Counted from the first letter of the stretch, positions 19,619-29,062 are shown. The stretch is DNA of 64,000 bases from an uncultured Verrucomicrobiota bacterium (GCA_937872895.1 CALMUP010000016.1:1-64000); one strand, 5' to 3'. Numbers and translations are program-made. The notes: generated from the sequence alone by a model not told the origin.

Positions 19619-20631
19619 AGCGCGCCGCCTCCCGCCCCTGGCTCCCGGCCCTGCTCGCCGTCGCCGGCCTTTCCGTGTTCGCCGCCATCGGCATGAAGGC
19701 CGATGACGGACGCCTCGTCGTGTATTGCGGTCGCGGCGAAGAACTGATCCGCCCGCTGATCGAACGGTTTGAGCAGGAAACCGGCATCGACGTGTCGATC
19801 CGGTATGCCGGCACCTCCGAACTGGCCGCAACCCTGATGGAGGAGGGCGCCAACAGCCCGGCCGATGTGTTTTTCGCGCAGGATGCCGGAGCGCTCGGCG
19901 CCCTGCACCGCCATAACGCCCTCACCCCGCTGCCGGCCGACCTGCTCGAACGCGTGCCCGCCCGCTTCCGTTCACCCGACGGAACCTGGGTCGGCGTATC
20001 CGGCCGCGCCCGCGTGCTCGTGTACAACCCGGAACGCATCGCCGAAACCGACCTACCCCCCACCCTGGACGCCCTGACCGACCCCTCCTGGAAGGGCCGC
20101 ATCGGCTGGGCCCCGGAAAACGCCTCGTTCCAATCCTTCGTGACCGCCCTGCGCATCCAGCGCGGCGATGCTGCCACCCTCGCCTGGCTGAAGGGCATCC
20201 AGGCCAACAAGCCCCGCCCCTTCGCCAAGAATAGCGCGATCGTCGCCGCTGTGGCCGCCGGCGAGATTGATGCCGGCCTGGTGAACCATTATTACTTGTA
20301 CGGTGCCCGCCGCACCAATCCCGACATCTCCGCCCGCAACCACTACTTCCCTGAACCCGGCGCCGGCAGTCTGGTCAACGTAGCCGGTGTGGGGATACTG
20401 AAGACCTCGCGCCACCGCGCCGAAGCCGAACGCTTCATCCGCTACCTGCTCGATCATCGCGCCCAAACCTACTTTGCCAACGAAACCGCCGAATACCCCC
20501 TGATCGCGGAGGTCAGCCTGCCTGCGGACCTGAAGCCGCTGGAGACCATCGCCACCCCGGACCTCGACCTGAATCGGCTCGAGGATCTCGAAGGCACCCT
20601 GTCGCTGATCCGCCAAGCCGGTATATTCTGA
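19615..20631 (+). CDS. Iron(III) ABC transporter substrate-binding protein
   Basis: 338 residues with an N-terminal hydrophobic signal or anchor (about 8-26). The mature protein begins as an FbpA-type ferric binding protein (RLVVYCGRGEELIRPLIERF) and has the paired tyrosines NHYYLYG that coordinate Fe(III) in this family. It would capture ferric iron in the periplasm for the permease encoded downstream. The ATG overlaps the stop of the regulator gene. Spermidine or thiamine binding is less likely because of the Tyr pair and the DtxR neighbour. Confidence 0.9.
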   Translation: MKRAASRPWLPALLAVAGLSVFAAIGMKADDGRLVVYCGRGEELIRPLIERFEQETGIDVSIRYAGTSELAATLMEEGANSPADVFFAQDAGALGALHRHNALTPLPADLLERVPARFRSPDGTWVGVSGRARVLVYNPERIAETDLPPTLDALTDPSWKGRIGWAPENASFQSFVTALRIQRGDAATLAWLKGIQANKPRPFAKNSAIVAAVAAGEIDAGLVNHYYLYGARRTNPDISARNHYFPEPGAGSLVNVAGVGILKTSRHRAEAERFIRYLLDHRAQTYFANETAEYPLIAEVSLPADLKPLETIATPDLDLNRLEDLEGTLSLIRQAGIF

Positions 20632-20638
20632 TTGCCAC

Positions 20639-22282
20639 GTGGCTGCCTCCACCTCCATGGCCACCCCCGGTCTTTCCGCCGATGCCACACCGGAACACCC
20701 GGAACTCCGACGGCGTGCCCCGATTGGTCTGCGCCTGTTTGCAGGTGCCATTGGCCTGGCCGTGCTCCTCCCTCTCGTGTACCTGCTGATCCGCGCCGGT
20801 GAAACCGGCCACCGCTTCTGGGATATTGCCGGCCGCGACGAAACCCTGCATGTCCTGTGGAACAGCGCCGTGCTAACCCTGCTCGTCACCGCCTCGTCCA
20901 CCGTGATCGGCGTCGTCCTGGCCTGGCTGACCGTCCGCACCGACCTGCCCGGTCGCACGACCTGGGCCGTGATCACCTGCCTGCCGTTGGTGCTCCCGTC
21001 GTATGTCGGAGCGTTCGCGCTGATCGGCGCCTTCAGCTCCAACGGCCTGCTCGCCCCCTTGTTCGCACTGTTCGGCCTCGACCGGCCACCCCGCCTGTAT
21101 GGCCTGCCCGGTGCATGGCTGACCCTCACCTTGTTTTCCTATCCGTATGTGATGCTGACCGTCCGCTCCGGCCTGCGCAGCCTGGATCCAGCCCTCGCGG
21201 ATGCGGCGCGTTCCCTTGGCCACCCGCCCTGGCGCATCGCCCGCGACATCACCTGGCCCCACCTCAAGCCGTCGGTCCAGGCCGGCAGCCTGCTTGTCGC
21301 CCTCTACACCCTGAGCGACTTCGGCGCGGTCTCGATGCTGCAGTTCAATTCGTTTACCCGCGCCATCTTCGTCTATTACCGCACATCGTTCGACCGCAGC
21401 GCGCCCGCCGTGCTGGCGTTGATGCTGGTGGCCCTGACCTTGCTGATCCTGTGGATCGAGTCGCGCACCCGCGGCTCGGCAAAGCTCTACCGCGCCGGCG
21501 TCGGAGCCCCGCGACCGGCACCCCGCGTGCCGTTGCGACTCTGGCGTTTCCCCGCGCTGCTCGCCTGCACCGTCATCACCCTGCTCGGTCTCGTCCTACC
21601 GCTCGCCGTGATCGCCTTCTGGCTCCTTCAGGGCTGGACCGCCGGTGAACCGTTGTGGCGCGGATGGTCCATGGTGGTTCACTCGGTGCAAGCTGGCTTG
21701 TGGGCCGCCGGGATAACCGTGGCGGCGGCACTACCCGTAGCCTGGCTGGCTGTGCGATTTCCCGGCCGCACCGCCCGCCTGACCGAAAAAGCCGCCTATG
21801 CCGGCCATGCCCTGCCCAGCATCATGATCGCCCTGAGCCTGGTCTTCTGGGCCGCTCGTTATGCCCCCGCCCTGTACCAGTCGTTCGCCCTTCTGATCTT
21901 CGCCTATGCCTGCCGCTTCCTGCCCGAAGCCCTCGGCAGCGTGCGCGCCGCTCTCGGCACCGTCAGTCCCCGCCTCGAGGAAGCCGGCCGCAACCTCGGC
22001 CGCGGTCCATGGTCGGTGCTCGCCTCGATCACCCTGCCGCTGCTGCGCCCCGGCCTGCTCACCGGATTCGCCCTCGTGTTCCTGACCACGATGAAGGAAC
22101 TCCCGCTGACCCTGCTGCTCGCCCCGACCGGGTTCGACACCCTGGCCACGCGCATCTGGAGCGCGACCGAGGACGCGCTGTACGCCCAGGCCGCCGCGCC
22201 CGCGCTGGTATTGGTCGCGGTATCGGGTATATTCGTCGGCGTGATCCTCAACCAGGAAGAACAGGACGACGTGTACGAATGA
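20639..22282 (+). CDS. Iron(III) ABC transporter permease (fused two-domain)
   Basis: 547 residues, about twelve membrane helices in two homologous halves. Both halves carry an EAA loop: DAARSLGHPPWRIARDITWP and EAGRNLGRGPWSVLASITLP. This is the FbpB arrangement. The start is GTG at 20639, with an ATG six codons later as alternative. It lies 7 bases after the binding-protein gene and overlaps the ATPase gene by ATGA. Confidence 0.93.
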   Translation: MAASTSMATPGLSADATPEHPELRRRAPIGLRLFAGAIGLAVLLPLVYLLIRAGETGHRFWDIAGRDETLHVLWNSAVLTLLVTASSTVIGVVLAWLTVRTDLPGRTTWAVITCLPLVLPSYVGAFALIGAFSSNGLLAPLFALFGLDRPPRLYGLPGAWLTLTLFSYPYVMLTVRSGLRSLDPALADAARSLGHPPWRIARDITWPHLKPSVQAGSLLVALYTLSDFGAVSMLQFNSFTRAIFVYYRTSFDRSAPAVLALMLVALTLLILWIESRTRGSAKLYRAGVGAPRPAPRVPLRLWRFPALLACTVITLLGLVLPLAVIAFWLLQGWTAGEPLWRGWSMVVHSVQAGLWAAGITVAAALPVAWLAVRFPGRTARLTEKAAYAGHALPSIMIALSLVFWAARYAPALYQSFALLIFAYACRFLPEALGSVRAALGTVSPRLEEAGRNLGRGPWSVLASITLPLLRPGLLTGFALVFLTTMKELPLTLLLAPTGFDTLATRIWSATEDALYAQAAAPALVLVAVSGIFVGVILNQEEQDDVYE

Positions 22283-23307
22283 GCGGCTCCGCGATCCAGG
22301 CCCGTTGCCTCTGCAAACGCTTCGGCTCCGTTCGCGCCGCCTGCGGCGTCCACCTCGACGTGGCCCCATCCACCTTCCTCGCCCTGCTCGGCGCGAGCGG
22401 ATGCGGCAAAACCACCGTCCTGCGCATGCTCGCCGGCTTCGTCCGCCCGGATGGTGGATCCATTTCGATCGGTGGCCAGACCGTCGTGGATGACACGACC
22501 TGGACCCCGCCCGAGAAACGCCGCATCGGCATGGTGTTTCAGGAATATGCCCTGTTTCCCCACATGAGTGTCGCGGATAACATCGGCTACGGCATCCGCC
22601 CCGACCAGGACCGAGCCCGCCGGGTGGCTGAGATGCTGGACCTCGTCGGTCTCCAGACCCAGCGCGATCGCCACCCCCACGAACTATCCGGCGGCCAGCA
22701 GCAACGCGTAGCGCTCGCCCGCGCCCTTGCCCCCGAACCGGCCGCCATCCTGCTCGACGAACCCTTCTCGAACCTCGACGCCGCCTTGCGTGTGCGCGTC
22801 CGCTCCGATGTGCGCGACATCCTCCGCCACACCGGCGTGACCGCGATCTTCGTGACCCACGACCAGGAGGAAGCCCTCAGCCTGGCCGACCAGGTCGCCG
22901 TCATGATGAATGGCCGCATCGTCCAGACCGGCCCGCCCCATGAGGTGTACCGCGCCCCGGCCGACCGCGCCGTGGCGGCATTCATCGGCGACGCGAACTT
23001 CCTCGCCGGCACCGCCGAAGGCCGCAAGGTCCACTGTGAACTCGGCGAACTGATCGCCGAACAGGACCACCACGGCCCGGTCGAGGTGATGTTCCGCCCC
23101 GAAGACCTCCTGATTATTCCGTTCGGCGAACACCGCACCGCCACCGTGACCGACCTCCAGTTCTTCGGCCACGACCAGCTCATCCACCTCCGCCTGCCTT
23201 CCGGTGCCACCCTGCGCAGCCGCCTGCTCGGCGCCCCCGGCGCCTACCAGCGCGGCCAGCAGGTCAGCGTACGGGTGAACAACCCCGCCGTGATTTTCCC
23301 GAGCTGA
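22279..23307 (+). CDS. Iron(III) ABC transporter ATP-binding protein
   Basis: 342 residues. Walker A is GASGCGKTT, the Q-loop VFQEYALFPH, the signature LSGGQQQRVALARAL, Walker B ILLDEPFSNLD and the switch His VTHDQEEAL. A C-terminal TOBE-like region (about 240-342) matches FbpC/PotA-type ATPases. It powers ferric uptake with the two genes before it. It is the last gene of the operon; the next gene has its own promoter. Confidence 0.95.
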   Translation: MSGSAIQARCLCKRFGSVRAACGVHLDVAPSTFLALLGASGCGKTTVLRMLAGFVRPDGGSISIGGQTVVDDTTWTPPEKRRIGMVFQEYALFPHMSVADNIGYGIRPDQDRARRVAEMLDLVGLQTQRDRHPHELSGGQQQRVALARALAPEPAAILLDEPFSNLDAALRVRVRSDVRDILRHTGVTAIFVTHDQEEALSLADQVAVMMNGRIVQTGPPHEVYRAPADRAVAAFIGDANFLAGTAEGRKVHCELGELIAEQDHHGPVEVMFRPEDLLIIPFGEHRTATVTDLQFFGHDQLIHLRLPSGATLRSRLLGAPGAYQRGQQVSVRVNNPAVIFPS

Positions 23308-23335
23308 CCGCCCCGCGCACCACACGGAAAGCGGA

Positions 23336-23364
23336 TTGTTTCCCCGCGACTTCTGCGCTAGATT
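23336..23364 (+). promoter_or_regulatory. Promoter of the DUF1573 operon
   Basis: TTGTTT (23336-23341), 17 bases, TAGATT (23359-23364). This places transcription start near 23371 and separates the DUF1573-rhodanese-DoxX genes from the iron operon. Confidence 0.5.
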
Positions 23365-23443
23365 CGCAATTGATTTTGAGCAGGAACGCCCCGCAAACCG
23401 TCAGAACCGGGACGCCGCAGCTCATCAGGAAAAGGACAGCATC

Positions 23444-24436
23444 ATGAAATTCGCTCGGTTTGTTGGTTTGGGTTTGACGATCGGACTGATCACCTCGAAC
23501 ACCCTGCGCGCACAGGAAACCGTCACCACCCCGGCCATCCAGGGCCCTCGCATCTACTGCGAACAACCCCTCTTTGATTTCGGCTCGGCGGACAGCTCGA
23601 CCACCATCGAACACACCTTTGTCATCCAGAACATCGGCGACACCACCCTCGAGATCTCGCAGGTCCGCCCCGCGTGCGGCTGCACCCTCGCCAACATTAC
23701 CGAGAAAACCATCCCGCCCGGCGGACGTTCCGAGATCACCGCCCGCCTCTCCCTCGCCGGCCGCAACGGCCCGCAATCGAAACCGATCACCATCCTCTCC
23801 AACGATCCGCAGAATCCGGAATACCGCGTCACCATGGCCGGTACCGTGGCCTCGGCCATCATGGCCGCACCCGACCGCCTGATGTTCGGCCAGATCGGCC
23901 AGGGACAATCCGTTGAACTGATGATTGATCTGACCTCTGCCGCCGAACGCTTCACCATCCTCGGCATCGAGTCCTCCATTCCGGAACTGGCCGTCACCAC
24001 CGAAACCATCGAGGAAACCCGGCACTACCGACTCAAGGCCACCCTGACCGGCCCCGTCACCCCAGGCCCGCTGAGCGCCGCCCTGCTGGTGAAGACCGAC
24101 AACGCCGGCCGCCCCGCCATCACCATCCCGGTGATCGCGAACATCGTCGGCGAACTGATCTACGCCCCCGCCGTGATGGAAATCCCGGCCGGCTCCGGAC
24201 AGCCGATCACCCGCTACATCGTGATCCGCCCCGGCACCCTCACCGACTTCACCCTCAAGGCCGTGAACCTGCCCGACCCGTCGATGCGGGCCAGCATCTT
24301 CCCGTTCGGCAACCAGGGCTACCGGATCCAGGTGGAGAACATCCCGACCAGTCCCGACCTGAACGGAAAAACCATCACCATTGAAACCAGCGGTAAAGCC
24401 ATGTCCCTGATCGAAATCCCGATCACGGTGAAGTAG
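23444..24436 (+). CDS. Exported DUF1573 protein
   Basis: 330 residues with a signal peptide ending near LRAQ (residue 24). The first domain has the DUF1573 pattern FDFGSADSSTTIEHTFVIQN, then VRPACGCTLANITEKTIPPG, with the conserved CGC pair. Two further beta-sandwich segments follow. Such proteins are periplasmic and often accompany thiol or redox modules. The ATG at 23444 follows AAGGA. Downstream are a rhodanese and a MauE/DoxX membrane protein, which supports a sulfur or thiol-redox role. Confidence 0.85.
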   Translation: MKFARFVGLGLTIGLITSNTLRAQETVTTPAIQGPRIYCEQPLFDFGSADSSTTIEHTFVIQNIGDTTLEISQVRPACGCTLANITEKTIPPGGRSEITARLSLAGRNGPQSKPITILSNDPQNPEYRVTMAGTVASAIMAAPDRLMFGQIGQGQSVELMIDLTSAAERFTILGIESSIPELAVTTETIEETRHYRLKATLTGPVTPGPLSAALLVKTDNAGRPAITIPVIANIVGELIYAPAVMEIPAGSGQPITRYIVIRPGTLTDFTLKAVNLPDPSMRASIFPFGNQGYRIQVENIPTSPDLNGKTITIETSGKAMSLIEIPITVK

Positions 24437-24465
24437 CACCGCCCACCCCCGGAAACCACCTGACC

Positions 24466-24951
24466 ATGACCCGACTTCGTTGCCAGGGAACCGGCGGACA
24501 GATGATCCTGCTCGCCGCGTTGGCCGCACTACTGGCCTATGCCACCTGGCGCAACAGCGATCAACCGCTGCCGCTTGATTATGCCTGGTCGTCCCACGTG
24601 GCCAGTGCCGCCACGCAAACCGGCATGCGCGCCGTGGACCTTCCCGAAGCCCACGCCATCGCCCTGTCCTTCTCCCACCTCGTGCTGGACGCGCGGAAGG
24701 CATCCGACTTCGCCGCCGGGCGCATCCCCGGAGCCATGTCCCTTCCCGTGAGCGACCTCGACACCTACCTTCCCGGCCTTGCCGGCTTGCTCACGCCCGA
24801 ACAACCCATCCTGGTCTACTGTTCCGGCGCGGAATGCGAGGAGTCCCTCGAGCTTGGACGCTTCCTGATAACGGCGGGTTACACCAACGTCGCACTCTTT
24901 GCCGGCGGCATGGCCGAATGGACCGCGGCCGGCCACCCGGTGGAACAATGA
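24466..24951 (+). CDS. Membrane-tethered rhodanese
   Basis: 161 residues. One hydrophobic segment at 12-28 anchors a single rhodanese domain. It contains LVLDARKASDFAAGRIPGAM and the active loop VYCSGAECEES, with the candidate persulfide Cys in YCSGAEC. It would move sulfane sulfur or act in thiol redox at the periplasmic face. It lies between the DUF1573 and DoxX genes; the next gene starts 1 base after its stop. Confidence 0.88.
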   Translation: MTRLRCQGTGGQMILLAALAALLAYATWRNSDQPLPLDYAWSSHVASAATQTGMRAVDLPEAHAIALSFSHLVLDARKASDFAAGRIPGAMSLPVSDLDTYLPGLAGLLTPEQPILVYCSGAECEESLELGRFLITAGYTNVALFAGGMAEWTAAGHPVEQ

Positions 24952-24952
24952 C

Positions 24953-25405
24953 ATGAAACAGGCCATCGCCATTCTCGCCCCGCACCTTGCCCGCCTCGTC
25001 CTCGGCGGGGTGTTCCTTTTCGCCGGCTACGTGAAGATCATCGATCCCGCCGGCTTCGCCAAGAACATCTACCAGTACCAGTTGCTCACCGACGACCGCC
25101 TGATCAACCTGTCCGCCCTGTTCCTCCCCTGGCTCGAGGTCGTCGCCGGCGCCGCCCTGATCCTCGCCCCCCGCCTGCGCCGCGGCGCCGCCGCCTGGCT
25201 GATCCTCCTGCTCACCGTCTTCACCACCGCCATCGTCATCAGCATCCTTCGCGGCCTCGACATCTCCTGCGGGTGCATGTCCACCAACCCCGATGCCGCG
25301 AAGATCGGCTGGAAAAAAGTCGCGGAAAACACCGGCCTCCTCCTCCTCGCCCTCTTCGCCTACCTCCATGCCGGCCGTCACCCGTCCTTGAAACGTCCGG
25401 CCTGA
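24953..25405 (+). CDS. DoxX/MauE family membrane protein
   Basis: 150 residues with four membrane helices. The start (LARLVLGGVFLFAGYVKIID) is typical of DoxX/MauE. A CGC-type pair (DISCGCMS) near residue 105 is typical of MauE-like members, which are linked to disulfide formation in periplasmic proteins. This fits the neighbouring DUF1573 and rhodanese genes. Confidence 0.85.
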   Translation: MKQAIAILAPHLARLVLGGVFLFAGYVKIIDPAGFAKNIYQYQLLTDDRLINLSALFLPWLEVVAGAALILAPRLRRGAAAWLILLLTVFTTAIVISILRGLDISCGCMSTNPDAAKIGWKKVAENTGLLLLALFAYLHAGRHPSLKRPA

Positions 25406-25417
25406 CGGGGCAGCCCC

Positions 25418-25510
25418 CACCTCAACGGCAACCGATACCGCCGTACCATCCTTGCACATGGCCCGCCAACATCCGTGGCATCCCATCGTGGGGAAACACC
25501 ATGGGTCGCC
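25418..25510. pseudogene. Vestige of the 27828-28573 module
   Basis: 25418-25457 matches the 3' end of the gene at 27828 (by eye 31 of 41 bases). On the minus strand it reads MVRRYRLPLR where that gene ends MVRRYQLPFK. 25466-25510 then matches the element found upstream of that gene at 28527-28573 (shared CCAACATCCGTG, CCCATC and ACACCAT). The order is the same but nearly the whole gene body is missing, so this is a deletion remnant of a second copy. Confidence 0.6.
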
Positions 25511-25633
25511 TTCACACCCCCGTCTATCCTCCCGGCACGATGTAATAGGAGTCAATGCGGCCCTGCCATGAATGGCATATAATGATTGATGCCCCGAAGG
25601 CTTTCTCTTATTATTAGTCGAGGAGATCTAACA

Positions 25634-27733
25634 ATGAGGCACTATGACCGTCGGTCCTTCTTGACGGCATTGCTTTTCTTATCCGGATTTGCTTCGGAAT
25701 TGCATGCCGCCGGAACGGTTGTAACGTGTGATGACCCCGGCTTACGCACAGCCCTGGTTGGCGGCGGGTTGGTGAACTTCAACTGCGATGGCGTGATCAC
25801 CCTTGCCACGACGTTGGTTATTCAGGCAAACACGGTCATTGACGCAACCGGACACAACATCACGCTCGACGGCAACAACACGAGCCGACACTTCTGGGTA
25901 AACAGTTCGATTGAATTGACGATCACCAATCTGACCCTGGCCAACGGCATGGCACGCGGTGCGGATGGCCCACCGGCCATGAGTGCCAATCCCGGGTATG
26001 GCGGATCCATCTATAACGAGGGAGGGACGATCTACTTGTTCGATTGTGTTTTCACCGGAAATACCGCGCGCGGCGGCAACGGCGGAAACGAAACAAGTTT
26101 ATACGGAACATCAGGCTCCGGGGGACGCGCCGAAGGCGGTGCGATTTACAACCAGGCAGGTACCGTTACCGCCAGCCATTGTCTCTTTGTGGCCAATCAG
26201 GCCCTTGCCGGGAGCGCAGGATCGGGAGGGGGATCTTACCTTGTCGGCACGGATGCCGCCGGCGGTGCCATCATGAATATAAGCGGCACCGTCTCCTTGT
26301 TTGAAAGTCGCCTGATTGGTAATCACGTAAAAGGCGGTCTCGGCAATCGATTCTATGGTAGTGGTTATCCCGGAGGAAGAGCAGCTGGAGGTGCACTTTG
26401 CAGCTCAAACGCGACGACCGTCCTTTCACAAACCGTTCTGGAACGGAATTTCTGCGAGCCGGGCAATTCCGTCTCGGGATACGGTGGTGCCATACAACAT
26501 ATTCAAGGCGACCTATCCATTCTGCAATGTGTCGTTCGTGACAACCTGATTTTGGGTGGTTATGGTATTGTAATAGGCACCCCGCTAGGCATTGATGGGG
26601 GAAGCGCTCATGGAGGCGGCGCGAATCTGGTCAGCGCTTTTGCCTCGATAGAACATTCAACCTTTTCATTCAATCATGCGCAGGGAGGAGACCAGGGATC
26701 CTTTGGCGGCGCCGGCCATGGCTTAGGCGGAGCAATCAGCATGGAGCGATCCAGGGTCGATGTTGTAAATAGCACCATCTACAGCAACATGGCCAAAGGC
26801 GGGGTGAACCGTTATGGAGATCGCGGGGCCTCACATGGAGCCGGCCTGTTGATCGAGTCCAGCACCGCAGACGTGGCACATGTCTCTTGCGCCTTCAACC
26901 TCGCTCATGACGGAATCAATCCACCGACCAACTTCATCGGGCTGGGAGGATCCATATATTCAGGGTCGGGTTCGCTGGTCACGCTTCACGCCTCCATCCT
27001 TGCTCACAGTTATCTGGCCAGCAACGTATTCGGTACCGTTCACGATGCCGGATTCAACTTGAACAGCGACACAAGCTTCACCGCGACCAATACCGGGAGC
27101 TCCAACTTGATTGATCCCATCCTGGGCCCCTTGAGTGACTATGGCGGCCCTACGCCAACGCTGCCCCTGTTAACCGGCAGCCCCGCCATGGATGGCGGTC
27201 CGAATTCAGGCTGTCTCGCCACGGACCAGCGCGGTCGCAGCCGACCCTTCGGCGCCGCATGTGATGTGGGAGCTTTCGAGTCGTCACCACCCTTTGTAAT
27301 CCGAGGTGCCATTACCGGCCCGCATGTTACCGGGGGAATTCTTGTGGATGCCGGGACGATAAACACCTCATCAACCCTGGATGGGCGATTCAACCTTGTT
27401 GCGCCATCTTCCGGGAATTATATGCTGACGCCATCGGATTCCGATTATCACTTCGTTCCGAGCAATCAATTGGTAGCCGTTAACGGGGATATCATTGACG
27501 TTACCTTTGATGCCTATCGATGGCACACCCTCGTGCAGCAAGAAACGGCCGGAAATGCCATGACGGTTGCCATGCCGGCTCCGGTCGGGGGATCCTATCA
27601 TCTGGCCGAGTCCACCGATCTGGCCAGCTGGTCCATCATCGGAACCAATACCGTTTCGGGTAACAATTTTTTGTATTTTGATCAGGTCATGACCAAAACG
27701 AACAGCTTCCTGCGCACGCAACCAGTTCCCTGA
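25634..27733 (+). CDS. Exported right-handed beta-helix protein (choice-of-anchor Q type)
   Basis: 699 residues from the ATG at 25634, which has GAGGAG 8 bases upstream. A signal peptide (about 1-26, ending ELHAAG) is followed by many degenerate Gly/Asn-rich turns of a parallel beta-helix (for example YNEGGTIYLFDCVFTGNTAR). At about 500-560 the segment LLTGSPAMDGGPNSGC with DQRGRSRPFGAACDVGAFES is the signature of choice-of-anchor Q proteins. A beta-sandwich end follows. It is probably a surface or secreted carbohydrate-binding or adhesive protein. Codon use is AT-richer than its neighbours. Confidence 0.85.
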   Translation: MRHYDRRSFLTALLFLSGFASELHAAGTVVTCDDPGLRTALVGGGLVNFNCDGVITLATTLVIQANTVIDATGHNITLDGNNTSRHFWVNSSIELTITNLTLANGMARGADGPPAMSANPGYGGSIYNEGGTIYLFDCVFTGNTARGGNGGNETSLYGTSGSGGRAEGGAIYNQAGTVTASHCLFVANQALAGSAGSGGGSYLVGTDAAGGAIMNISGTVSLFESRLIGNHVKGGLGNRFYGSGYPGGRAAGGALCSSNATTVLSQTVLERNFCEPGNSVSGYGGAIQHIQGDLSILQCVVRDNLILGGYGIVIGTPLGIDGGSAHGGGANLVSAFASIEHSTFSFNHAQGGDQGSFGGAGHGLGGAISMERSRVDVVNSTIYSNMAKGGVNRYGDRGASHGAGLLIESSTADVAHVSCAFNLAHDGINPPTNFIGLGGSIYSGSGSLVTLHASILAHSYLASNVFGTVHDAGFNLNSDTSFTATNTGSSNLIDPILGPLSDYGGPTPTLPLLTGSPAMDGGPNSGCLATDQRGRSRPFGAACDVGAFESSPPFVIRGAITGPHVTGGILVDAGTINTSSTLDGRFNLVAPSSGNYMLTPSDSDYHFVPSNQLVAVNGDIIDVTFDAYRWHTLVQQETAGNAMTVAMPAPVGGSYHLAESTDLASWSIIGTNTVSGNNFLYFDQVMTKTNSFLRTQPVP

Positions 27734-27750
27734 ATTTTCCCGGCCGGCCG

Positions 27751-27790
27751 CCAATCATGGGACGTGGTTCAGGGACACACCATGCGTCGC
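27751..27790 (+). repeat. Copy of the CCAAC..AGGGACACACCAT element
   Basis: GCCAATCATGGGACGTGG then AGGGACACACCATGCGTCGC. It is related to 25466-25510 and 28527-28573. The three copies flank the beta-helix gene and the exported-protein gene, as expected of a mobile or formerly mobile repeat. Confidence 0.5.
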
Positions 27791-27827
27791 CCGACCGGAC
27801 CGTCACGGCGCATCGAGCGATCAGTCC

Positions 27828-28382
27828 CTACTTGAATGGCAACTGGTACCGCCGCACCATCACCGCACGTTGCCACGTGCCAAGGTACCGCGCAGGACGC
27901 CCGTTCCGTTGCAGATAGGCATCGACCTGTTCACCAAGAACCACCTCGTTGACCACCTCGCGCTCGCGCTCAATGCCGAAAACGGTACCATCGGTGAAGG
28001 TGTAGCGGTCGGAGGAATAAGACCACTCCATCGCGTCCTCGCCGGTTTCATCGATAAACTCGGTATAATGCCTGATGCGATACGACTCCCATACCGCGCC
28101 GTTTGTATAGACTACCCGATTCGACGTCGCTTCATGCCCCTCGACACGTATCTCGATCACATCCTCTTCGTACTGGATGGTCGTCGTTGTTTCCGACCCA
28201 AACCCGTGCTGCACCCGTTCAGCCTCGACGCGGGATCGATCGGACCACGGAGGCAAGACGAGACTGCGCCAGGCCAGGACCGGCCGTTCCACATCGCGAA
28301 CGTCGCGGCCATAACCGGTCCGAACGGGAACCCCGGCCATGGCTACCGACGCAAAAAGCGCTATGAGGTGAATACCCTTCAT
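27828..28382 (-). CDS. Exported protein of unknown function (184 aa)
   Basis: I place the start at 28382 because a signal peptide follows directly (MKGIHLIALFASVAMAG); a longer frame to 28460 would add a basic leader. The mature protein is a beta-rich sequence with QYEEDVIEIRVEGHEATSNR and a C-terminal LGTWQRAVMVRRYQLPFK. No family recognised. A decayed copy of its 3' end lies at 25418, so the gene belongs to a duplicated, mobile-looking module. Confidence 0.65.
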   Translation of the reverse strand: MKGIHLIALFASVAMAGVPVRTGYGRDVRDVERPVLAWRSLVLPPWSDRSRVEAERVQHGFGSETTTTIQYEEDVIEIRVEGHEATSNRVVYTNGAVWESYRIRHYTEFIDETGEDAMEWSYSSDRYTFTDGTVFGIEREREVVNEVVLGEQVDAYLQRNGRPARYLGTWQRAVMVRRYQLPFK

Positions 28383-28526
28383 CACAACAAACCGATGCGG
28401 TGACACCCTACCCCGGAACCGGTCAACCACACCGCGTCTTCCAACCCAAACGGGTGACACACGTCACCCGCCATGCCCCATGGTACCCGGTGATACATGG
28501 AAACACACCGTATGCACCTCGTCCAC

Positions 28527-28573
28527 CAACATCCGTGCGCCACCCATCTTAGGGACACACCATTAGTCGTCGC
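28527..28573 (+). repeat. Copy of the CCAACATCCGTG..AGGGACACACCAT element
   Basis: CCAACATCCGTG, then TAGGGACACACCATTAGTCG, with a further AGGACACACC at 28577. It lies upstream of the exported-protein gene in the 365-base gap 28383-28747. Apart from this and the operator at 28720 I see nothing coding in that gap. Confidence 0.5.
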
Positions 28574-28719
28574 ATCAGGACACACCAACCGTTACGCTGA
28601 AACCCGATCCAAGGCCCTGCTCCGAACTCGTTCATCATCTCTACCCTTTTTTGCGCGTGGTACTTACCGAGATGTCCGCTCCGTGCACGAGTCGCCGCTC
28701 CCCGAAGCCCCTTGACCTT

Positions 28720-28736
28720 TGTGGCATTTTGCCACA
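28720..28736 (+). promoter_or_regulatory. Inverted-repeat operator before the ParD-like antitoxin
   Basis: TGTGGCA-TTT-TGCCACA is a perfect dyad 11 bases before the ATG at 28748, and a TTGACC (28712-28717) precedes it. Toxin-antitoxin operons are normally repressed by the antitoxin at such a site. Confidence 0.6.
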
Positions 28737-28747
28737 CCGTGTTGGCC

Positions 28748-29056
28748 ATGAGCAAATCCATCCGGATCAGCGACGAATTGCTGGACAAGGCCAAGGATTG
28801 CGGTGCCCGGTATCACCGGTCACCGCCGCAGCAAATCGAGTATTGGGCCAAGCTTGGCCGGGTCATGGAGTCCACCCTTTCCTGGCCGGCCCTGACCAAC
28901 GCGATGGATTGGGGGCAAAAAGCGGACATCGATGCCTTGATGAACGAAGTTGAATCACCAGCCGGCAAACGAAAAGCCATCGCCGTGATCACGGCATCGT
29001 CGTCGGGCCTGTATCACACCGATCCACGCCATCCGGACCGGGTTCTCAAGAAGTAA
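28748..29056 (+). CDS. ParD-like antitoxin
   Basis: 102 residues. SKSIRISDELLDKAKDCGAR followed by HRSPPQQIEYWAKLGRVME is the pattern of ParD-like antitoxins. The start at 28748 follows the palindromic operator; the TTG at 28712 would put the operator inside the gene and is rejected. Six bases downstream starts the broken zeta/AAA-type toxin gene, so this antitoxin is intact while its partner is not. Confidence 0.75.
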   Translation: MSKSIRISDELLDKAKDCGARYHRSPPQQIEYWAKLGRVMESTLSWPALTNAMDWGQKADIDALMNEVESPAGKRKAIAVITASSSGLYHTDPRHPDRVLKK

Positions 29057-29062
29057 CCCCCG

